From: Plantago ovata
Lineage: Eukaryota > Streptophyta > Magnoliopsida > Lamiales > Plantaginaceae
NCBI GenBank assembly: GCA_028274465.1
Contig: CM051458.1
Location: forward strand, 76,981,253 to 77,045,252
DNA length: 64,000 nucleotides
Direction of reading: 5' to 3'
Shown: positions 44,735 to 55,293 of the stretch, in pieces
How positions within the stretch are numbered: the first letter of the stretch is position 1
Layout: every line of letters starts with the position of its first letter
Made by a program: the position numbers and the translations under genes
The notes under the pieces: generated by a model
Database searches by the model: none
What the model was told of the DNA's origin: nothing
Seen by the model: the letters and a program-made list of their open reading frames with translations, nothing else

Positions 44735-46435
44735 TGAAAGTATATATGTCCTAGAGACAACCTACGATAGGCACGATATGTACTTGATCACATTCAGTTA
44801 TTGTCTTTTATTTATGTTCATTTATTTATACATTATTAAATACAATTGGCATTATATTTTATGAATACATTATTTGGTTGTTTGAATTATTCGATAAAAT
44901 GTTCCCAAGGACTTAAGGTAATGTAGGGTGATGTTAGTAGTCCTTAGACTTGAGGCCAATACTACATCATATGTGGAATAATGTACTTTGACCATGCGCA
45001 ACGCTTGCACTCTTAAAGTAGGGTAGATACGACATGCGTTGGGTACATTAGGAAACATATGGTGTGAGTGATTGGGCCAAGATAGGATTCATTCCTCCAT
45101 AATAGATACAAGGAGAGAATACTCACTTCTCATATTTAGTGCGATCACAAAACCGGTGGCCACCGTATGTGAATATGTCAAAATGGTGTTTGGACATAAT
45201 TTATAGATCGACTAATAAGATTGAGAGACAATGAATGAAGTTATTAGAATAGACACATAACCATATTCTAGACTCATTCGAGTATTCGTGAATGAAGGGA
45301 CCGTATCATCAAAGTACCTTACGCTACAGGTGGTTTGTTTTCCTCACAAACGTTCCTTGCATATTAATATTGTCTGATAAATTGTCTAGGAATTTATTAT
45401 GATCTTAATTAGATTGTTGCTTAATATGCAAGGCCCTATGGGTCACACTTCAAGGTGGTGTTTCTACAAACGAGCTATGTATATAGGATTAAATATTAAT
45501 TAGATTAATGTTGAATTACTATATATAAATATAATGGAATTATTATTAATTAGATTAATATTAATTCATTATATATATGGAATATATTTTAGAAATATAA
45601 TTAATTGAATTGAATTGGATTTAATTAATTAATTGAAGACTTGTGCATTTGGACGGAATTTAGAATTAATGGCCCAATGAAAGAAAATGAATTAAAAAAA
45701 AAAAAAGGAATTGGGCTAGGCCGATTTGGCCCAGCATATGTGGGGCTGGGCCAAGCGGCCCAGCATCACGTTGACAGCATAGGCTGTCAACGTGAGTTGT
45801 TGTTTCATTTTTCTTTTTTGATTTTTATTTTCCTTTTTCTTTTCTTCTTTAAGTCTTTGATTTAATTTCTCTTTTGATTGATATAATTAAAAAGGCTTAT
45901 CTCTTTGTTAGTCAGTTGATAACTTTTGAAGTCTTTTAGTCAGTAAGATTTACTTGGTAAAATCTTACGTGATTTTCTGAACTAACTAACTGACTAAATC
46001 AGAAAGAAAGAAAGTCAGTCTTCTATTCTATTCCAACAACACGTAAAAATATTATTCTCTGATAGTCAGAAAGAATAATTTTTCTCAGTAGCTCAATAAC
46101 ACAGAAGAACCTCCTAGCGTTCTTGTGGAAACATTGCCCGTGGATACCAAGGTCGAAGGAATTAATCAACCTGTTGATGAGCTATCTTGGAGATTTTGTT
46201 GACGAAGATTTCATCTCTGACGAAGAAGAAATCAACCAGCTGGACGAGGAGATTGCAAGGCTTTGTCTGGAGATTAAGGAACAGCTACCCGGTCAATTTG
46301 CTTATCTACTGGAGGACACGTAAGTGATTTCTTCCAGTTTAATAAACAGTATAGTCATATCAGTTTTAGTGAGATTAAAAATTTTAAACTTCCGCTGCTT
46401 AGCCTTAGAGGCAAATTTTCTCACTTTTACTAACA
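44735..46435 (+). repeat. 5' LTR of the copia element, 1701 bp
   Basis: It matches 52771-54735 except that 263 bp, present there at 52958-53220, are missing here after AAGGTAA. The primer-binding site follows immediately. Confidence 0.95.
46123..46323 (+). CDS. 66-codon ORF inside the 5' LTR
   Basis: The frame starts MWKHCPWIPRSKELIN and is acidic towards its end (DEDFISDEEEINQ). The 3' LTR copy at 54424-54624 is also open with a few substitutions. It may be no more than a conserved leader or U5 segment; no known function. Confidence 0.3.
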   Translation: MWKHCPWIPRSKELINLLMSYLGDFVDEDFISDEEEINQLDEEIARLCLEIKEQLPGQFAYLLEDT

Positions 46436-46436
46436 G

Positions 46437-46448
46437 TGGTATCAGAGC
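46437..46448 (+). other. Primer-binding site of the copia element
   Basis: TGGTATCAGAGC, complementary to the 3' end of initiator methionine tRNA, one base after the 5' LTR. Confidence 0.95.
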
Positions 46449-48492
46449 TAGGCTGAATCATGACTATATTGTTTATGTATTTTTCAATTATTGTTGCTGT
46501 GAATTATTATATACATATGTTTAGTTAAAATTTTAGATTCTTTAATTGGATTTAAAGAGAAGAAAGAAAGATGGGTTTAAGTTTTAATTTCCAGATCTTA
46601 TAATTGGATTTTAAGAAAAGGAAAATTTAAAAAAAATTTTTTTTTTGGGGAAGATGAACAGTACCCCCCGGCACTATTCATCCGCCATGGATGGAGATGG
46701 GAAAAGTTTGGAGCTCCTCTCGATTTTCATCAAAACCTAGGGGTTTTATATATGGTTCTTCTCCATTTTTCGTCCTCTTTCACCTCATGCCATCAAAATT
46801 GAATTTAGAGATTCGTAGATAAGGTTTTGGCTTAGGGTTCATGGAATTTGAAAACTCCATTAATGGGTTTCTTCAAGCTTCCCATCCTTGAGTCCAAACC
46901 AAATCAAAATTGGGTATAACAGACTCGTACAAACACGGAGAACACGAAACAAGCAAGAATCGGATCGAACGGAATCGACTGGGTCGGTTCCGATCAACCC
47001 GATCGGTTTAAAAAAAAAATTGATTTTCGTTTTTCTGGGAAAATTAGATGCTTGCGAATTCGTTTGTGATGGTGTTATTATGTTTAGAACATGATTTGGA
47101 CCTTCAATTCGAAGTTGAGATGAAGTTTAAAGGTTTTGAAAGGTTTTCTTATTTATAGGGACTCAATTGAAGAGTTTCAGAGGTCTGTGGGTGGCCAATA
47201 GGTACAATTTCAGGGACTTGTTCTCCAATTTGACACTCGCTGTCTTATTGGGGCTCAAGCCCTTGAACTTCTGTGCTTTGCGAATTTGCCCCAAAATACT
47301 GAAAACTTTCAATTTGACCCCAGAAACTTAATTTCAGCTTTCTGTGAATTGTAAAGAGGTCCCTAGAGTTTTAGAAACTTATGATTTAATTTACAAATAG
47401 TTTATAAGTAACATTTAAACCCTTCTAATGCTTTTGGAAAGTGATTAAAATGTTTAGAGACATGAATATAAGTTCATAGTATTTAATAACACGTTTATTG
47501 GTTTATAAATGGTTTATGAACTACATTTCAATAATAATATATTGCTTTAGAAGATTATATTATTATTAAAACTTGTTTTAAATATTTTGAAAATTCTTAG
47601 AGAACTTATAAATGAGATTTTAACTTACATATGATGATAATAATCCACAACAACTACTTATATGCTCCAACTTGGTTGTATCACATGTATTGAATGTCTA
47701 CATGAGCAATTTAATATTTAAATATTGTATTTAAATATCATTAGTCCGCTTTTATTGTATGGGTAGGCAGCACCCATTAGTTTTCGGACCGCATCTGTCA
47801 TATGCATGGGTAGGCGGCACACATTACTTGCTAGTCTGCAATTGATATGTATGAGTAGGCGGCACTCATTACTTGTTGGACCGCATTGCATGAGCCTTGG
47901 GTAGGCGGCACCCATTATGTGATGCATGTTAGGGATCTTGGTCAAGCGATTAAATACCCCATTTAAATGTTCCCCAATTAATTTAAGTCTCGATTAAATC
48001 GCATGATGTCACCCATCATAATTGAAGGTTAAATGGACTTACTAATCTCGTGGGTAATATGCACCATAGTGCTTACTCCGTTTGCCGTAAGAAAGTTGCC
48101 TTCATAGGGCCATTGTTGGTGCCGTATGATGGTTATGACTTACTTGAATTATGTCGAGTCGCCATAGCGTCAGACATATTTTGAGGACATCGATCAAAAT
48201 GGTTTTGATCAACCAAGAGTTGTATTGTACAATTGGTTTGGAGACCTACCTGTTTGGTTATTATAGTGATCAGCCATAGCTGGGGCTATAATAGTGCAAG
48301 CATGGATCTTGGCTCACTACAACTATTATAAAATAATGGTTCGTACTCTCTAAAGGGGTCAGGAGTATGTGAAAATAGTGAGAACTGAATAAAGCTAAAG
48401 TCCTAGTTTATTTAGTCGCTGATTGTGATCATAGAAGTTATTTTAGAGTATTAATTTCAGTTTTATTTATTTACTTCTCTAGGTCTGAAAAG
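46449..48492 (+). other. Long untranslated leader of the copia element
   Basis: About 2 kb between the primer-binding site and the gag ATG with no convincing coding. It contains the hairpin array at 47759-47915 and a C-rich patch near 46665. Confidence 0.7.
47759..47915 (+). repeat. Four tandem hairpins in the copia leader
   Basis: Units ATGGGT-AGGCAGC-ACCCAT (47759), ATGGGT-AGGCGGC-ACACAT (47806), ATGAGT-AGGCGGC-ACTCAT (47851) and TTGGGT-AGGCGGC-ACCCAT (47897) recur every 45-47 bp. Each has a 5-6 bp stem and a conserved 7-nt loop. The spacers contain GGACCGCAT before units 2 and 4. Confidence 0.8.
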
Positions 48493-49558
48493 ATGGCCAA
48501 TTTATCCATAAGAATGATCTTGGAGAAATGCACTCTTACTGGTCCAAACTTTATGGATTGGATCCGTAACATTCGTTTGGTGCTTAGGCAAGAGAAAATT
48601 GAGTACGTCTTGGACGAACCAATCCCCACTCCTCCTACTGTTGCTGGTGAGCTTGCTAAGTTTGACAAAGTTGCTCCCCAGAAGCACAAAGATGCTGCTG
48701 CTAATGCACAGTGTGTTATGCTAGCTGCAATGACTATGGAGCTGCAAAGGCAACATGAAAACATGATGCCATATGAAATGCTCGTGCACCTCAAAAGCCT
48801 CTTTGGAACTGTTTCTAAGAGTGTTGAATTTGATCTTCTTAGAGAAATCTTCAAAATGAGGATGTCTGAAGGAGGAAATGTATCTGAACACGTGCTCAAG
48901 ATGATTGGACTCATTGAGAAACTGGCAACTGCTGGAATCAAATTTGAGAACCATGTTTCAGTCATCATCATCCTTCAATCATTGTCGGATTCATATTCCA
49001 CATTAATTCATCATGAATTACAATATGAATGCCAAAGATGCTACACTTCCTGAAGTCCACAATATGCTTAAGACCTATGAACAGGCTCAACCTAAGAGGA
49101 AGTCTGTTATGTTGGTTGGATCATCTGCGAAGGCTCACCCTAAGGGCTATGGCTCAAAGGGTAAGACTAAGCAAACCAAGAAGCCAAAGATTGGACCTAA
49201 GACTAAGGTTTTTAAGCGTAAGGCTGGAAATCAGAAGAAGGTGGTGAACATGGAGAAGGATACGTGTCTTTACTGCAAGCAGAAAGGACACTGGAAGAGA
49301 GACTGCCCAAAGGCAATTGCTGATGGAGTTGTGACCACGCATGGTGCATCTGGCTCCCATCAAGGTATGTTTGTCATTGAGATAAATATGTCTACACAAA
49401 ACTCGAATTGTTGGGTATTAGATACTGCTTGTGGCTCACACATTTGTAACAATTTGCAGGGGCTCATTGATAGCCGACAGGTTAGACCAAGGGAAATTGA
49501 TCTACGCGTAGGAATGGATCGTCCGTTGCTGCCCTACGTGTTGGAACTTATAGATTAA
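48493..49558 (+). pseudogene. Copia gag and protease, frameshifted
   Basis: Gag starts at 48493 (MANLSIRMILEKCTLTGPNF, then the UBN2-type region with LVHLKSLFGT). Near 49010 the frame shifts into 49013-49558, which has a basic stretch, the zinc knuckle CLYCKQKGHWKRDC and the protease motif WVLDTACGSHIC. The catalytic D-T/S-G here reads D-T-A. A second shift near 49505 moves the coding to the integrase frame. Gag packages RNA; the protease would process the polyprotein, but neither can be made correctly. Confidence 0.9.
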
Positions 49559-49584
49559 ATTTACCCTCGGGTTTTGTTTTAGAA

Positions 49585-50973
49585 TTGAATAATTGTTATT
49601 TCGTTCCTTCTATTGTAAGAAACATTATTTCCATTCCTATGTTAGACAATGAAGGGTTTTCCTTCCGTTTTGTCAATAATAATTGTTATTTTTCGCATAA
49701 TGGTATTGATATTGGAAATGCTCCTCTTATGAATGGTTTGTACTTACTTGAATGTAGACATAATTTATTTCATATACAAAACAAACGACCAAAGCTTGAT
49801 AACTCAAGAAATATCACTTACTTGTGGCATTGTAGACTTGGTCACATTAATGAGACAAGAATTGCAAGGTTAAGAAAGTTAGACTATTTAGCACCATTTG
49901 ATTTTGAATCATATGGGAATTGTGAATCATGTCTTAAAGGAAAAATGATCAAGAAACCTTTTTCCGGAAAAGGTACTCATGCTAAACAAGTACTTGAGTT
50001 AGTTCACTCTGATGTGTGTGGACCTTTTAAAACTCAAGCTAGGGGTGGGTATTTTTACTTCATAACCTTTACCGATGATTTCTCTAGATTTGGCTATGTG
50101 TATCTTATGAAACACAAATCTGAAGCTTTTGAGAAATTCAAAGAATATAAGGTGGAAGTAGAGAAACAACTTGAAAGAAGTATTAAGACTCTTCGATCAG
50201 ATCGAGGAGGAGAATACTTAAGTAAGGAATTCTTGGATTACTTAAAGCTTAATGGAATTCAATCACAATGGACTCCACCAGGAACACCACAAATGAATGG
50301 TGTTTCTGAGAGGAGAAATCGAACTTTGTTAGACATGGTAAGATCCATGATGAATTTCACAACTCTTCCAATCTTCTTATGGGGATACGCGTTACTAGAC
50401 TCAATCTATATTCTGAATAGGGTTCCATCCAAATCAGTCGAGAAAACACCATATGAGTTATGGTATGGCAAGAAGCCAAGTCTTTCACATATGCATGCCT
50501 GGGGTTGTCCAGCATATGTGAAAATAATGCTCGCAGGGAAACTGGATCCCAAAAGTGAGAAATGTTATTTTATTGGATATCCTAAGGAAACCAAGGGTTA
50601 CTACTTCTATCTGCCTGAGGAACATAACATCATTGTTTCCAGACAGGCTGCCTTTCTGGAAGATGATTATGTCTTCAAGCAACATAGTAGAAATGAGATA
50701 GAACTCGAGGAAATCCAAGAACAAGAAAATAACATTGAGGTTAATGAATTGTCAAATAGTTATGACAATGATTCAGTGGGAGCTCAAGGAGGATCTTATG
50801 GCTCGAGCACATCTCTGGGAAGATATCTGCCAGCCAGTGGGAGCATTTTAGGAAATTTGACTAATTTCCAAAATGCCCCTACCAAGCCGACATTGACTAA
50901 ACCGACTGGAACGGTTCAACAGGTCATGTCGGAACCAACTCCCCAGGATACAGTTGCAAACCGTTGCACCTGA
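49585..50973 (+). CDS. Copia integrase segment of pol
   Basis: 462 codons open from about 49510 in this frame. The zinc-binding domain is HCRLGHINETRIARL...CESCLKGK. The catalytic triad is visible as VHSDVCGPF, TLRSDRGGEY and GVSERRNRTL, followed by the GKKPSLSHMHAWGC block. It inserts cDNA into the genome. The C-terminal part is Ser/Thr/Pro-rich and ends by a frame shift near 50960 into the RT frame. No start codon of its own is expected because copia pol is part of one polyprotein. Confidence 0.9.
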   Translation: MNNCYFVPSIVRNIISIPMLDNEGFSFRFVNNNCYFSHNGIDIGNAPLMNGLYLLECRHNLFHIQNKRPKLDNSRNITYLWHCRLGHINETRIARLRKLDYLAPFDFESYGNCESCLKGKMIKKPFSGKGTHAKQVLELVHSDVCGPFKTQARGGYFYFITFTDDFSRFGYVYLMKHKSEAFEKFKEYKVEVEKQLERSIKTLRSDRGGEYLSKEFLDYLKLNGIQSQWTPPGTPQMNGVSERRNRTLLDMVRSMMNFTTLPIFLWGYALLDSIYILNRVPSKSVEKTPYELWYGKKPSLSHMHAWGCPAYVKIMLAGKLDPKSEKCYFIGYPKETKGYYFYLPEEHNIIVSRQAAFLEDDYVFKQHSRNEIELEEIQEQENNIEVNELSNSYDNDSVGAQGGSYGSSTSLGRYLPASGSILGNLTNFQNAPTKPTLTKPTGTVQQVMSEPTPQDTVANRCT

Positions 50974-52756
50974 ACCACGTGCAACTGTTGCATCTGACCC
51001 GCCTTCAACTGTTCAACAAATTGAACAAGTTGAACCATCTCACAATCAGAATATACAGCCAGTACAACCAAACAAACCCGCACTCCGTCGGTCTAAAAGG
51101 TTAGAAGTGAGAGCTTCCAAGAAGATAAGTTTACTCTTGGAGGATGACAAGTTTGAACTTGACTTATCTCACAAAGATGACCCTAAGACTTACAAAGAAG
51201 CAATGTTGGACATTGATTCAAGAAGGTGGCAAGAAGCCATGAAATCCGAAATAGACTCAATGTATGAGAATCAAGTATGGGACTTGGTTGATGCACCAGA
51301 AGGGGTTAGACCTATCGGTTGCAAATGGGTTTTCAAGAGGAAAACAGATGCTGATGGCAACATACAGACATACAAGGCTAGGCTGGTGGCGAAAGGTTAT
51401 AGTCAACGATATGGTATCGATTATGACGAAACCTTTTCACCAGTAGCCAAGCTTAAGTCTATTCGAATTTTACTTGCTATAGCAGCATACTATGATTATG
51501 AGATTTGGCAAATGGATGTGAAAACTGCTTTCCTTAACGGAAATCTCGAGGAAGAGGTGTATATGATACAACCTGAAGGTTTTACATCTAAGTCAAATCC
51601 TAAATTAGTTTGCAAGCTAAAGAGATCCATTTATGGACTAAAGCAAGCCTCAAGGAGTTGGAATATTCGCTTTGATGAGGCAGTCAAATCGTTTGACTAC
51701 ATCAGATATGCGGAAGATCCATGCGTTTATGTTAAACGCAGCGATGCTGGAATTGTTTTCATGGTTATATATATTGATGACATATTAATCATGGGAAACA
51801 ATGTCCAAATGTTACGATCCACAAAGGAGTGGTTATCTAAGACTTTCTCGATGAAAGACTTAGGTGAAGCCTGTTACATTCTTGGAATCAAAATCCATAG
51901 GGATAGATCCCGAAGATTGTTAGGGTTGTCACAGTCCACATATGTCGACAAAATAGTGAAACGCTTTAATATGGATGGATCCAATAAAGGTTTCTTACCA
52001 TCTAGACATGGCGTTGCTCTCACTACGAAGGATAGTCCTTCTACAGATGAGGAAATCGAACACATGAAAAGAATCCCATATGCATCAGCTATTGGATCTA
52101 TCATGTATGCCATGAATTGTACAAGGCCAGATGTGGCATATGCGCTTAGCTGTACTTGTCGACACCAACAGAATCCAGGTATGAAACACTGGACAGCTGT
52201 GAAAGCAATTCTTAAGTATCTTAGAAGAACTAAAGATTCCTTTTTGGTATATGGTGGACAACAAGAGTTGCGAATGAGTGGTTATGTCGATGCTGGTTTT
52301 CAATCGGACCCAGACGACTACAAATCACAAACTGGGTATGTGTTTACACTCAATGGTGGAGCCGTCACTTGGAAGAGTTCAAAGCAATCCACCTTGGCTG
52401 ATTCTACGACCGAATCCGAGTACATTGCTGCTGCAGAAGCCTCAAAGGAGGCTGTCTGGATTTCAGAATTCCTAAAGGAACTAGGGGTAGTTCCTAATAG
52501 TAGTCCTATAACGGTCTACTGCGACAACGAAGGCGCTGTTGCACAAGCAAAGGAACCAAGATCCACTAACAAGAATAAGCATGTACCTAGGAAGTATCAT
52601 CTAATTAGAGAGATGATAGCTAGAGGAGAAGTATCTATAGAACGAGTTTCCACTGAGGAAAATGTGGCAGATCCTTTCACCAAAGTGTTGAACATTGACA
52701 AACATGTTAGACATTTCAACAACATAGGTGTTAGACACGTAGGTGATTGGCTCTAG
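50954..52756 (+). CDS. Copia reverse transcriptase and RNase H segment of pol
   Basis: 600 intact codons. RT: WQEAMKSEIDSMYENQVWDL, GCKWVFKRK, QMDVKTAFLNGNLEEEVYM, YGLKQASRSW and the catalytic box VIYIDDILIMGN. The RNase H part has SKQSTLADSTTESEYIAAAE, CDNEGAVAQAKEP and ENVADPFTK near the end. All key residues appear present. The stop is followed at once by the polypurine stretch and the 3' LTR. It is the best preserved part of the element. Confidence 0.95.
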   Translation: MQTVAPEPRATVASDPPSTVQQIEQVEPSHNQNIQPVQPNKPALRRSKRLEVRASKKISLLLEDDKFELDLSHKDDPKTYKEAMLDIDSRRWQEAMKSEIDSMYENQVWDLVDAPEGVRPIGCKWVFKRKTDADGNIQTYKARLVAKGYSQRYGIDYDETFSPVAKLKSIRILLAIAAYYDYEIWQMDVKTAFLNGNLEEEVYMIQPEGFTSKSNPKLVCKLKRSIYGLKQASRSWNIRFDEAVKSFDYIRYAEDPCVYVKRSDAGIVFMVIYIDDILIMGNNVQMLRSTKEWLSKTFSMKDLGEACYILGIKIHRDRSRRLLGLSQSTYVDKIVKRFNMDGSNKGFLPSRHGVALTTKDSPSTDEEIEHMKRIPYASAIGSIMYAMNCTRPDVAYALSCTCRHQQNPGMKHWTAVKAILKYLRRTKDSFLVYGGQQELRMSGYVDAGFQSDPDDYKSQTGYVFTLNGGAVTWKSSKQSTLADSTTESEYIAAAEASKEAVWISEFLKELGVVPNSSPITVYCDNEGAVAQAKEPRSTNKNKHVPRKYHLIREMIARGEVSIERVSTEENVADPFTKVLNIDKHVRHFNNIGVRHVGDWL

Positions 52757-52770
52757 GCCAAGTGGGAGAT

Positions 52771-54735
52771 TGAAAGTATATATGTCCTAGAGACAACCTA
52801 CGATAGGGACGATATGTACTTGATCACATTCAGTTATTGTCTTTTATTTATGTTCATTTATTTATACATTATTAAATACAATTGGCATTACATTTTATGA
52901 ATACATTGTTTGGTTGTTTGAATTATTCGATAAAATGTTCCCAAGGACTTAAGGTAATCACCAAGTTAGTGGGAGCTTGTGTGTCAATAATTAAGTCCTA
53001 AAATAAGCTACTAGCTGAAGGTCATTGAGATACGGGATATCAATGATGCGATTGAAGCTAGCATATGTTGCATTAGATCCTTCGAGGATGTAGTAGGTCT
53101 CACTGCTACGAATGAACTTGGTTATTCATGATTAACATATGGACAATTTGGAGAGTGTTGGCATACCCAACCGAGAAACCATTTGGTAAAGCTATTTAAG
53201 TGTCTATGGTAGTATCGGTGTGTAGGGTGATGTTAGTAGTCCTTAGACTTGAGGCCAATACTACATCATATGTGGAATAATGTACTTTGACCATGCGCAA
53301 CGCTTGCACTCTTAAAGTAGGGTAGATACGGCATGCGTTGGGTACATTAGGAAACATATGGTGTGAGTGATTGGGCCAAGATAGGATTCATTCCTCCATA
53401 ATAGATACAAGGAGAGAATACTCACTTCTCATATTTAGTGCGATCACAAAACCGGTGGCCACCGTATGTGAATATGTCAAAATGGTGTTTGGACATAATT
53501 CATAGATCGACTAATAAGATTGAGAGACAATGAATGAAGTTATTAGAATAGACACATAACCATATTCTAGACTCATTCGAGTATTCGTGAATGAAGGGAC
53601 CGTATCATCAAAGTACCTTACGCTACTGGTGGTTTGTTTTCCTCACAAACGTTCCTTGCATATTAATATTGTCTGATAAATTGTCTAGGAATTTATTATG
53701 ATCTTAATTAGATTGTTGTTTAATATGCAAGGCCCTATAGGTCACACTTCAAGGTGGTGTTTCTACAAACGAGCTATGTATATAGGATTAAATATTAATT
53801 AGATTAATGTTGAATTACTATATATAAATATAATGGAATTATTATTAATTAGATTAATATTAATTCATTATATATATGGAATATATTTTAGAAATATAAT
53901 TAATTGAATTAAATTGGATTTAATTAATTAATTGAAGACTTGTGCATTTGGACGGAATTTAGAATTAATGGCCCAATGAAAGAAAATGAATTAAAAAAAA
54001 AAGAAAGGAATTGGGCTAGGCCGATTTGGCCCAGCATATGTGGGGCTGGGCCAAGCGGCCCAGCATCACGTTGACAGCATAGGCTGTCAACGTGAGTTGT
54101 TGTTTCATTTTTCCCTTTTGATTTTTATTTTCCTTTTTCTTTTCTTCTTTAAGTCTTTGATTTAATTTCTCTTTTGATTGATATAATTAAAAAGGCTTAT
54201 CTGTTTGTTAGTCAGTTGATAACTTTTGAAGTCTTTTAGTCAGTAAGATTTACTTGGTAAAATCTTACGTGATTTTCTGAACTAACTAACTGACTAAATC
54301 AGAAAGAAAGAAAGTCAGTCTTCTATTCTATTCCAACAACACGTAAAAAATATTATTCTTTGATAGTCAGAAAGAATAATTTTTCTCAGTAGCTCAAAAA
54401 CACAGAAGAACCTCCTAGCGTTCTTGTGGAAACATTGCCCGTGGATACCAAGGTCGAAGGAATTAATCAACATGTTGATGAGCCATCTTGGAGATTTTGT
54501 TGACGAAGATTTCATCTCTGACGAAGAAGAAATCAACCAGCCGGACGAGGAGATTGCAAGGCTTTGTCTGGAGATTGAGGAACAGCTACCCGGTCAATTT
54601 GCTTATCTACTGGAGGACACGTAAGTGATTTCTTCCAGTTTAATAAACAGTATAGTCATATCAGTTTTAGTGAGATTAAAATTTTAAACTTCCGCTGCTT
54701 AGCCTTAGAGGCAAATTTTCTCACTTTTACTAACA
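52771..54735 (+). repeat. 3' LTR of the copia element, 1965 bp
   Basis: It starts directly after the polypurine stretch and ends at the CTCCA duplication. It keeps the 263 bp missing from the 5' LTR and has its own 66-codon frame (54424-54624). Confidence 0.95.
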
Positions 54736-54740
54736 CTCCA

Positions 54741-55293
54741 CACATTAACTATTGAAATCAATCTAACCGAGGTAGATCGATCCTGCATCCCCTCTCCCCT
54801 TATCTTCCCCTCTTGCAGGTGCTCACGTCTCATTACACTCTCAAATAATCGTCCCATACGCTTCTATGGAGTGAGAGATGGCCTTAGGCCCTTGAACAGG
54901 TTCTAACCTCATCATCTTGGCGCCGTATGTGGGAACGTGACAAGAAGCTACGGCAAAAGGAAAGAAGAAATCTGAGGTCTCCAAGAAAGAGCAAGAAGAA
55001 ACCCCAGTTAGCCAAGAGAAAGCCCCGAGAATACCACTCACAAAGAAGATGCAGACGCAGATGCAGAAGATGATGAAGTATCCCAAGACCCAACTCACCC
55101 AACCCTTTCCCACTCTGAAGAATGCTCAGGACAAAATTCGGATCGACCCGAACCACAAATCCTGATGACCGAAGGACAACAGACGAAACTTGTGCGCTCA
55201 GTGTGACGAATGATCGTTCAGCACTCACCAAATACTATTTATATTAATTAATGCCAAGCTAACTATAATCACATGGAAACTCATTGTAATGGT
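54741..55293 (+). mobile_element. Right part of the gypsy LTR, primer site and start of gag
   Basis: Continuation of the gypsy LTR cut by the copia element. ATCATCTTGGCGCCGTATGT at about 54911-54930 is the LTR/primer-site junction typical of plant Tat-type gypsy elements. The following Lys- and Glu-rich sequence has short gag-like frames. It is interrupted at 55294 by another LTR. Confidence 0.6.

Larger units (their letters stand above)
44735..54735 (+). mobile_element. Complete Ty1/copia retrotransposon, 10.0 kb
   Basis: It has target duplication CTCCA (44730-44734 and 54736-54740), two LTRs starting TGAAAGTATATATG and ending TACTAACA, a primer-binding site, gag-protease-integrase-RT-RNase H in copia order, and a polypurine stretch AAGTGGGAGAT just before 52771. 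The LTRs are very similar apart from one 263-bp gap, so insertion was recent. At least three frameshifts in gag-pol make this copy non-autonomous. Confidence 0.95.
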
